DNA from: Malacoplasma muris
Lineage (GTDB): Bacteria > Bacillota_I > Bacilli_A > Mycoplasmatales > Mycoplasmoidaceae
Assembly: GCF_046774425.1 (NCBI RefSeq)
Contig: NZ_CP177248.1
Location: 990,180-1,054,179 of the forward strand
DNA: 64,000 nucleotides
Reading direction: 5' to 3'
The position numbers were made by a program, and so were the translations under genes. How positions within the stretch are numbered: position 1 is the stretch's first letter; every line of letters starts with the position of its first letter. The notes beneath the pieces are model-generated. The model saw nothing but the letters and a program-made list of their open reading frames with translations, ran no database searches and was not told where the DNA came from. Of this stretch, positions 57,777 through 64,000 are shown piece after piece.

Positions 57777-58685
57777 ATGAAAAAAATTACAATTACTAAG
57801 AATGATAATGGAAAAGAAATAAAGAAATACATGATAGAAAAATATAATTTATCATCATCAAAAATTGGCAAAATGATTGATAAAGGTTCTATAAAAGTAA
57901 ACAATTCTAAAGTCACATTTAAATATATTTTAAAGGAAAATGATGAAATAAAAATATTTGGTCTTAGTGATAAAAAAATAGATTATACATTTTTAAAAAT
58001 CAATTATGGTTTACATATTTTTTATGAAGATGAAAATATTTTAATAATTAATAAAACTAGAGGTATTCTTTGTCAAGAGGATGCAAAAGAAAAAATACAA
58101 ACTCTTAATAATGCAATAAAAAAATATTTATATATAGAGAAAAAATGGAATCCTAATAATTCAGATGATTTTATTCCAAACTTATGTCATAGATTAGATA
58201 AATATACTTCTGGACTAATAATAGCTGGAAAAAATAAAAAAGCATTAACAGAAATAAATAATGCTTTAAAAAATAATCAAATTCAAAAAATATATTCTTG
58301 TCTAGTTTATGGAATTATGAAAAAAAAAGAAGATACTTTACAAAGTTATATTATGCACAATGATAAAACAAATTTGATGGAAATAGATAAAAATAACAAA
58401 TTTAATAAAAATATTATTACAAAGTATAAAGTAATTAATGAGTATGGTGATCACTCTTTATTAGATGTTCAATTATTGACAGGAAGAAAACACCAAATTA
58501 GAGTACATTTAGCAAGCATTAATCATCCATTACTTGGTGATACAAAATATAACAAAATTAATACTCTAAATTTTAAATATCCTTGTTTAGTATCTAAAGA
58601 AATTAGATTTCATTTAAAAAAGAACTCATTTTTAAGTTACTTAAATAAAAAAACATTTATATTAGATAATTTTAAATTTGTTTAA
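57777..58685 (+). CDS. RluA-family 23S rRNA pseudouridine synthase
   Basis: Isomerises specific uridines in 23S rRNA. An S4 RNA-binding domain covers residues 1-60 (KIGKMIDKGSIKVNNSKV). The catalytic Asp is in CHRLDKYTSGLIIAGK; further marks are GRKHQIRVHLASINHPLLGD and the late strand IRFHLKKNSF. It has 302 aa, like RluD/RluC. AAGAG lies upstream of the ATG. Its end overlaps the end of convergent trmL by 14 bases. Confidence 0.9.
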   Translation: MKKITITKNDNGKEIKKYMIEKYNLSSSKIGKMIDKGSIKVNNSKVTFKYILKENDEIKIFGLSDKKIDYTFLKINYGLHIFYEDENILIINKTRGILCQEDAKEKIQTLNNAIKKYLYIEKKWNPNNSDDFIPNLCHRLDKYTSGLIIAGKNKKALTEINNALKNNQIQKIYSCLVYGIMKKKEDTLQSYIMHNDKTNLMEIDKNNKFNKNIITKYKVINEYGDHSLLDVQLLTGRKHQIRVHLASINHPLLGDTKYNKINTLNFKYPCLVSKEIRFHLKKNSFLSYLNKKTFILDNFKFV

Positions 58686-59187
58686 CATATTTAATATTTT
58701 CAATTCCTAAATATTTGAATTCATTTTGTCTATGAAATTCATAGCTTAAAATTGCAACACAGTTAGATAAATTAAAACTTCTTACATTCTCGTTCATAGG
58801 AATAAAAAATACTTTGTTTTTATATTTTAACAATATTTCTTTTGTGATACCTGTAGACTCTTTACCAAACACTATATAAATTTCTTCATCTTTGTTTTCC
58901 ATTTTTAAATTTAAATTAAATGAATTTATATTTCCTCTTTTAGAAGAGAAAAATATTTTTGATTTATCATTAATATTATTTAGATTTTCAAAATCATTTC
59001 AAGAATTATATTCTTTTAGATCTAAATATTTTCAATAATCTAGTCCTGCTCTTTTTACAGTCTTTTCATTTAATATAAAACCATATGGTTTAATCATATG
59101 CAATTTAGCATTAAATCCAACACAATTTCTAGAAATATTTCCAGTATTTTCTGGTATTTCTGGTTCATACAAAACTATATTCAACAT
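58672..59187 (-). CDS. trmL: tRNA (cytidine/uridine-34-2'-O)-methyltransferase
   Basis: SPOUT methyltransferase for the wobble base of leucine tRNAs. Motifs are NIVLYEPEIPENTGNISRNC, VFGKESTGITKEIL and IPMNENVRSFNLSNCVAILSYE. The 171-aa length is typical of the minimal TrmL. I chose the ATG at 59187 (MLNIVLYEP), which matches the family start. TGA-Trp codons are present in the middle. Confidence 0.9.
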
Positions 59188-59216
59188 ACTTATCATCCTT
59201 TTTTTTAAAATAAAAA

Positions 59217-59240
59217 AATACTTAGTATACACTAAGTATT
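59217..59240 (-). terminator. terminator after the small membrane protein gene
   Basis: The palindrome AATACTTAGT / ACTAAGTATT with a T-run on the minus side lies just beyond the stop of the 71-aa gene. Confidence 0.6.
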
Positions 59241-59248
59241 AGATTTTC

Positions 59249-59464
59249 TTATCTTTGATCAACATTAATTATTCTAAATTCTACTAGTAACAATAGAATC
59301 CCACCAATTAAGCTAAGACCAGGAATTAAAGTTAAAATTCAAAAAACAAATCTTGGTAATGAACCTCCCTTTGGTTTTGCTCATAACAAATAAAGAATTG
59401 AAGGAATTCAGAAAAGTCAAAACATCATTAGAATAACTAGAATTATTCTTATCGTTCTATTCAT
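59249..59464 (-). CDS. small two-helix membrane protein
   Basis: The 71-aa protein has two hydrophobic segments (IIILVILMMFWLFW-like at the N-terminus; FVFWILTLIPGLSLIGGILLLL) and a short basic loop (WAKPKGGSLPR) between them. Five TGA codons encode Trp, which is why it is missed with the standard code. GAAAGAG lies upstream of the start. I cannot assign a function. Confidence 0.65.
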
Positions 59465-59532
59465 ACTACACACTCTTTCTTTTTTATAATTAAACTATAC
59501 TATTATATGATACAAAAATAGTTTTTCAAAAT

Positions 59533-60246
59533 TTATCTATTATTTTCAATATCTTTTATAGCATGTTCAATAAGTTTATTTATTATAGAAGATCTACTTT
59601 CCCCAGTTTCATCTGATAGTGCTTTAATTTTATTTACCAAATTTGGTTTTAAATATATATTTGTCTTTATATCTAATTTTTCCTTTGTAGAAATAAATTG
59701 TTTAACTTTATTATTGTCAAATGCATATTCTTGTTTTAAAGGTATAGATTCTTTTTGCATTTGAACAGTTTCATTAAATGTATACATTTTTTTCTGTTGT
59801 TGTTCTTGAATTTGTTTTTTTATTGGCACATCACTATCATAATCAATATCAAGATCATATTTACTATCAAAACTTGCTGGATGCTCTATTTTTATTTTTT
59901 CATCTATATCTTTTTTATATTCTTTTTCTTTTTTAATGACAGTTGTAGATTCAGAAGTTTTTAATGAATCATTATTTTTATTAAAAATATTTTCTTTTAT
60001 TATATTTTTTGGCTTATCTTCTATTATTTTTTCATCTTTTTTTTGTTCAGAAATAATTTTATTTGATTTTAAATCATCAGCAAATGATAATTTCTGAGTA
60101 ACAACTGTTGATTCAATGTTACTATGTTCTTTTTTGATACTATTTAAGTTACTAATACTAATATCATCTTTAAAAACTTCAGTTTGGTTTTTTTCTTCTT
60201 CCACATCATCTGAAAGATCAGTAAATTTTCATTTCTTCTTTGCCAT
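59533..60246 (-). CDS. ribbon-helix-helix partition/regulator protein next to ParA
   Basis: In this 237-aa protein the C-terminal 48 residues form a clear ribbon-helix-helix domain (TNIYLKPNLVNKIKALSDETGESRSSIINKLIEHA), the DNA-binding fold of small centromere-binding proteins and CopG-like repressors. The first 185 residues are Lys/Glu/Ser/Asn-rich and likely disordered. The start is at 60246 with GGAGG upstream (MAKKKWKFTDLSDD). It begins 12 bases after parA ends, so the two form an operon, as in ParA-RHH (type Ib-like) partition cassettes. Confidence 0.8.
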
Positions 60247-60258
60247 AAAAACCTCCAA

Positions 60259-61254
60259 TTAATCTTTATTTTCTTTTTTATCTGAATAATTAAAATGCAA
60301 GCATGGTGCCTCAGAATTTTCTTTTTCATTATTGAATGTATTGTAATCAGTTACTGAGCCATAAATATTAATTTTTTGTTGATCATTTTTTTGCTTGTTT
60401 ATATTTGCTTCATAACTATTTGCATTATCTTTATTATTAAATTCAGTTAAATTATTATTAGTAGTGCTAATTTCTATTTTAGATAAACTATTAATATAAT
60501 TAATTATTTCTTCCTTTAAAAACATATATTCGTCTTGATATTTACTTTTTACAACACTTAAAACAATTGGAACTTTTTCATATCCAACAGAAGCTGTTGA
60601 TTTAGTTGAAGCTGATATAAAAGTTTTAGTAACATAAACATTTTGTGATGTTAATTTAGGTCTTATATTATGTTCTATAATCTCATTATGAATAGTTACT
60701 CTTGTGTTAACCTTTGTTGGAACAGCAATTACCTTCATATTTGCATTACCTTTATTTTTAAATTCTTTAGTAGCATCTACTATTCTTTTTAATCCAAGTA
60801 TTGCATACTGATCAGGTTCAAAAGGAATAATAGCAACATCACAAACAGATAAAACAATAGCGACAACTGTTGACATGTTTGGAGGTGTATCAATAATTAC
60901 ATAATCATAGACTTCATTTAATTTCTTAAGTGTCAATTTTAAATCAGATTGTTTTATTTCATTTGATTGCACATAATAATCAAAAAAGTTTAAATCATCA
61001 TTTCCAGGAATAATAAATAAATTTTTTCTTTGTTCAACAATACAATCATTTAAATGGCAATCATTTCTTAAAAAATCAATAATTGTATGAGTCATATTAT
61101 TTGGATTTTTTCCAAATGTCGCAATAACGTTACCCTGACCATCTAAATCAACAATAATCACTTTTTTATTTGATAGTGATAAACTAGCTGCTAAATTAGT
61201 CGATAATGTAGTTTTTAACACTCCACCTTTATTATTAACAATTCCAAAAATCAT
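60259..61254 (-). CDS. parA: ParA-family ATPase
   Basis: Deviant Walker A ATPase that moves or positions DNA or protein cargo. Motifs are NNKGGVLKTTLSTNLA, VIIVDLDGQGN and YVIIDTPPNMS. The ATG at 61254 is chosen because GGGGGAAAG lies immediately upstream; two earlier ATGs would add 6 or 4 residues. The last 75 residues are Asn/Lys-rich and variable. It has 331 aa. A downstream ribbon-helix-helix gene and an upstream palindrome-rich region complete a partition-like locus. Confidence 0.88.
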   Translation of the reverse strand: MIFGIVNNKGGVLKTTLSTNLAASLSLSNKKVIIVDLDGQGNVIATFGKNPNNMTHTIIDFLRNDCHLNDCIVEQRKNLFIIPGNDDLNFFDYYVQSNEIKQSDLKLTLKKLNEVYDYVIIDTPPNMSTVVAIVLSVCDVAIIPFEPDQYAILGLKRIVDATKEFKNKGNANMKVIAVPTKVNTRVTIHNEIIEHNIRPKLTSQNVYVTKTFISASTKSTASVGYEKVPIVLSVVKSKYQDEYMFLKEEIINYINSLSKIEISTTNNNLTEFNNKDNANSYEANINKQKNDQQKINIYGSVTDYNTFNNEKENSEAPCLHFNYSDKKENKD

Positions 61255-61276
61255 TCTTTCCCCCATAATCATAACT

Positions 61277-61344
61277 TATAATTGTGTAATTAATTATATC
61301 ATTGTAATTAAATATGTAATTAATTACAATTACATAATTGTTAA
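61277..61344. repeat. palindrome cluster 1 upstream of parA
   Basis: About five overlapping copies of TAATTA/GTAATTAATTAC-type words; the sequence at 61316-61327 is a perfect 12-bp palindrome. Its position a few tens of bases before the parA start suits an operator and partition site. Confidence 0.55.
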
Positions 61345-61502
61345 TATAATTTTGATCACCAATAGTATGTATGAAAGCTAGTTTATTTTAGAAATAACCA
61401 TTAACATAAATAATTTTTATACAAACAACTAAGTTCACATAATCAAAAAGTAAAATCGTATTTTTTGATTAATAATTTATCTATATATATTATTTACATA
61501 TA

Positions 61503-61578
61503 AATACATAATTAATTACATAATTAATTATGTATTTTACTTATAAATTACGTAACTAAATATGTAATTAATTATATC
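61503..61578. repeat. palindrome cluster 2
   Basis: A near-perfect 34-base palindrome (arms 61503-61518 and 61521-61536 around CA) made of ATACATAATTAATTA words, followed by AAATTACGTAAC and ATGTAATTAATTATAT. Confidence 0.6.
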
Positions 61579-61971
61579 AAAAATTACTTTTTAGTAATTC
61601 TTAAATGATTAAATCCAGTAAAAATTAGGCTATGATCAAATCATTTAAAATGACTTTTACACAAATTTTTAACATTTTTTATTGAAATTAACATAATTTT
61701 ATGATATTTTACTATTACTTTAGTAATAGTAAAAATTATTGTTTTTTAGTGGAAATTAAAGTGTGGAAAATCTAAAAAAATTTATTAGAAAGATTATAAA
61801 AATGTGATATTATAGAGTTGCTAAAAATGAAACAAACTAAAATATATAAAAATTTGCAAAAATAAAGCATTTTAAGAGATGTTTCAAACAAAATAGTGTT
61901 AATATTCATTTGATAAAAAATATGTGTTTATTTTGCACTTAAAATTAAAAATTTAATTCTGTATTAAATTT

Positions 61972-62022
61972 TACATATGTTACGTAATTGATTATGTAAT
62001 TATAAATAATTACGTAATTATT
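61972..62022. repeat. palindrome cluster 3
   Basis: TTACGTAATTG, ATTATGTAATTAT and AATAATTACGTAATTATT follow one another at intervals of about 12-15 bases; the last (62005-62022) is a perfect 18-bp palindrome. The core is shared with clusters 1 and 2. Confidence 0.55.
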
Positions 62023-62130
62023 ACTTTTTATGAACATTAAATTAATTATTTAAAAATATGAAAAAACAAAATAAAGTTTGTTATTAAATTATTTAAATCT
62101 TGTTTTATCAAGTTAATAAAAATATATTAC

Positions 62131-62160
62131 TTGTCTTATATTTGTCTATTACCATATAAA
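62131..62160 (+). promoter_or_regulatory. possible promoter of the MFS gene
   Basis: TTGTCT (62131-62136) and TATAAA (62155-62160) are 18 bases apart. Just downstream, GTGTTTA-ATTAA-TAAACAC (62177-62195) forms a 7-bp hairpin that may act as an operator or leader structure. Confidence 0.35.
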
Positions 62161-62224
62161 AATGGTAAAATTAATAGTGTTTAATTAATAAACACAAAGA
62201 GTATTAATTATAGAAAGGAAAACT

Positions 62225-63985
62225 ATGACTAATAAAAATGAATCTATTGGCAGCAACCAAGTTTCATTTAATAGAGATCAAGTTATAGTACAAGAAAAAA
62301 ATAACAATGAAATTGGTTATAAGAGACTTGTATTAATGTGAGGTCTAATACTATTAGGTTACTTCTTGTTTGTTGTCCAATGATATTCTATTAGCAATTT
62401 TAGTGGTGGTTATGGTAAAAATATTGGTAGCATTTCAAATGCAGCCTTAAATGCAATGCCAAATTGAACCATTACACTAATGCGTGGTGTTGGATCAGTA
62501 CTAGCTGGATGGTTAATGGTTAAGATTGGACACAAATATTCTGTTATTACTGTTTTAAGTTTAATGGTGCTATCATTTCCATTTATAATATTTGCATCTA
62601 TAAGTGGAATTGGTAACCCAACTCCAGATGGTTCTGGTGGTGAATACTATCCTGTTAATTTTGGAATGTTTTTATTTTGACGTTTATTTTTAGCAATTGG
62701 TGGTACTACATTAATTACATATACAAACTCAGTAATTGCAAAAATGCCTGTTGCAGAAAGACCAAAATATTTACGTATTAATCAATTTGGTTTTAATGGT
62801 GGGGCTTTATTTGCTAACATATTTTTTTGTTTTGGTATTTCAAAAGTTATTAATGGTGGAGATGCATGAATTTATATCCTTTCTGCATTTGTAGTTTTGA
62901 TAGCAATATTATTAGTAATGTATTTAATTTTTGGTAAGGAAGTTGTACCTGTACAAAGATCTCTTAACAAAAATGCTGGAAATATTACTGATGCTAATGA
63001 ATTAACTTTTGGTAAGGTTCTTAAACAATCATATACTTGAAAAATGAGTACAATTTTTATTGTTTGACTAGTTGCTGTTGTGTTTATTAATAGTGGTTCA
63101 ATGAGAAATGTTATTGAACAATCTCCTGCAAACTTCAAAGCTCTTGTAGAGTGAAATTGACTAAACCAAGAAAGTTTAAAAACAATTGTTAATGGTGAAG
63201 CAAAATACAGTTGAGCAGATGCTATGGCAAAAAGTACATTATCTACTAATTCATCTGTAGTTGTTGGTTCAGGTTATGAATGAGTATGACCAACTTTTAT
63301 ATGTATGTTTGTAAGTGGATTCTTTGTGGGTTTATTTATCATTGCTCCATTTAATAAAACTATTTATAAAAGAAAATTCTTTATCCATTTAATGTTTGCT
63401 ATAGGTTATGTATTTGCATTTATGTCTTTAATGATAGGTTATTTTGGAGGTTATAATAACAAAGTTGCTTTAGCATTCTTCTTAATATTCATATTCATTA
63501 GTGGTATATTCTTATGATCTGTTCAACCAGTATTATTAACTTTATATCAACAATGTCCTCAAGCTAGTCCAAAATATGCTGGTATAATTGCTGGTTTAAT
63601 TTGAGGTATTGGATATGTAGGATATACAGTTGTTGAATTGTTACTATCAGTAGCATTATCATATGCAAATCCATTCCCATTTGCTGGAAACATTAAAAGT
63701 GTAATGGATGCTCTTGTACAAGCAAATACAGATGGTAGTTTAACAGCTAATCCAAGTTTAATATTTGGCAATTCTACATATATGAGTTTAGCTAAATCTA
63801 CTGAAACTGCTGGTGCAATTATAGTATGAATTGGATTTGCTATTGTTTGTGGATTAGTATTTTTACCTATTCAAATGTTACCTCCTGCTGGTATTAAAGA
63901 TAAAGATGGAAACTTCATTCCATTTACTAAAACATGAAAACCTTGAGAATGAAACTTCAAGAAAAAAGAAATTCTTATCCAATAA
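62225..63985 (+). CDS. MFS transporter, 12 helices
   Basis: The 586-aa membrane protein has a short hydrophilic N-terminus and about 12 hydrophobic segments. The loop between helices 2 and 3 has the MFS-like GWLMVKIGHKYS (GxLxDRxGRR type). Large hydrophilic loops lie around residues 270-345 and 495-535. AAAGGAA precedes the ATG. Substrate unknown; mycoplasma proteins of this type are often annotated as hexose-phosphate or general sugar/organic anion permeases, which is only a possibility. It has many TGA-Trp codons and ends 15 bases before the window edge. Confidence 0.82.
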
Positions 63986-64000
63986 TAGAATAAAAAAATA

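Larger units (their letters stand above)
61255..62224. other. 970-bp noncoding region between parA and the MFS gene
   Basis: It is extremely AT-rich and has no credible gene. It contains three clusters of related palindromes, listed separately, which share the core TAATTAC(R)TAATTA. The rest holds a moderately T/A-rich spacer and, at the right end, a weak promoter for the transporter. I looked for DnaA boxes (TTATCCACA and close variants) and found no cluster. Confidence 0.6.

Noticed and set aside
61255..62224. CRISPR array from the repeated AATTA-rich words
   Set aside because: Words are short, overlapping palindromes with variable spacing; there are no uniform spacers and no cas genes.
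1..64000. tRNA or rRNA genes in the intergenic spaces
   Set aside because: I looked for the GTTCRANTC T-arm and acceptor pairing in spacers longer than about 80 bases and found none; a covariance-model scan would be the decisive check.

Overview
The window is a contiguous piece of a very AT-rich Mollicutes chromosome. UGA is read as tryptophan: in-frame TGA codons occur in most genes at conserved Trp positions (for example at the end of RpsN and before the RplB C-terminus). Single-copy ribosomal operons, an arginine deiminase operon together with L-lactate dehydrogenase, and many surface proteins suit the Pneumoniae/Ureaplasma/Malacoplasma branch. My best guess is a Malacoplasma-like species (M. 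penetrans/M. iowae group), which I cannot prove from this sequence alone. All coordinates below are for genes read through TGA.

1-12.6 kb: the S10-spc ribosomal protein operon, entirely on the minus strand (rpsJ to secY-adk-map, map running off the left edge). Several of its proteins are enlarged, most strikingly L22, which carries a second folded domain resembling an ASCH/PUA-like domain. 12.8-22.4 kb: peroxiredoxin; cdsA-uppS-frr-pyrH; tsf; ldh-coaD-metallo-hydrolase; rpsB; nusG-secE-rpmG. 22.4-26.8 kb: an APC transporter, a SigH-position sigma-like factor, rlmB and cysS. This keeps the Bacillus order cysS-rlmB-sigH-rpmG-secE-nusG with the transporter inserted.

26.9-43.6 kb: the most unusual part. 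There are two paralogous pairs of large surface proteins (signal peptide, repeated extracellular domains, one C-terminal membrane helix, short basic cytoplasmic tail). The right-hand pair appears to be co-transcribed with two cytosolic proteins: a degenerate phosphoglycerate mutase fused to about 470 extra residues, and a degenerate triosephosphate isomerase whose catalytic Glu is replaced by Lys. Beyond a secreted 5'-nucleotidase lies a third derelict sugar-phosphate enzyme, a glucosamine-6-phosphate deaminase-like domain without active-site residues, fused to a long acidic tail (45.8-48.0 kb). I propose that these are structural or regulatory pseudoenzymes, perhaps scaffold parts attached to the surface proteins.

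48.2-64 kb: a DEDDh exonuclease, a small HNH protein, the arcA-arcB-arcC arginine deiminase operon (arginine to ornithine, CO2, ammonia and ATP), ftsH-hpt, an unrecognised protein, a pseudouridine synthase and convergent trmL, a small membrane protein, a ParA plus ribbon-helix-helix partition pair, a 970-bp noncoding region with clustered palindromes (candidate centromere or operator sites), and an MFS transporter. I saw no tRNA, rRNA, CRISPR array, insertion sequence or dnaA.
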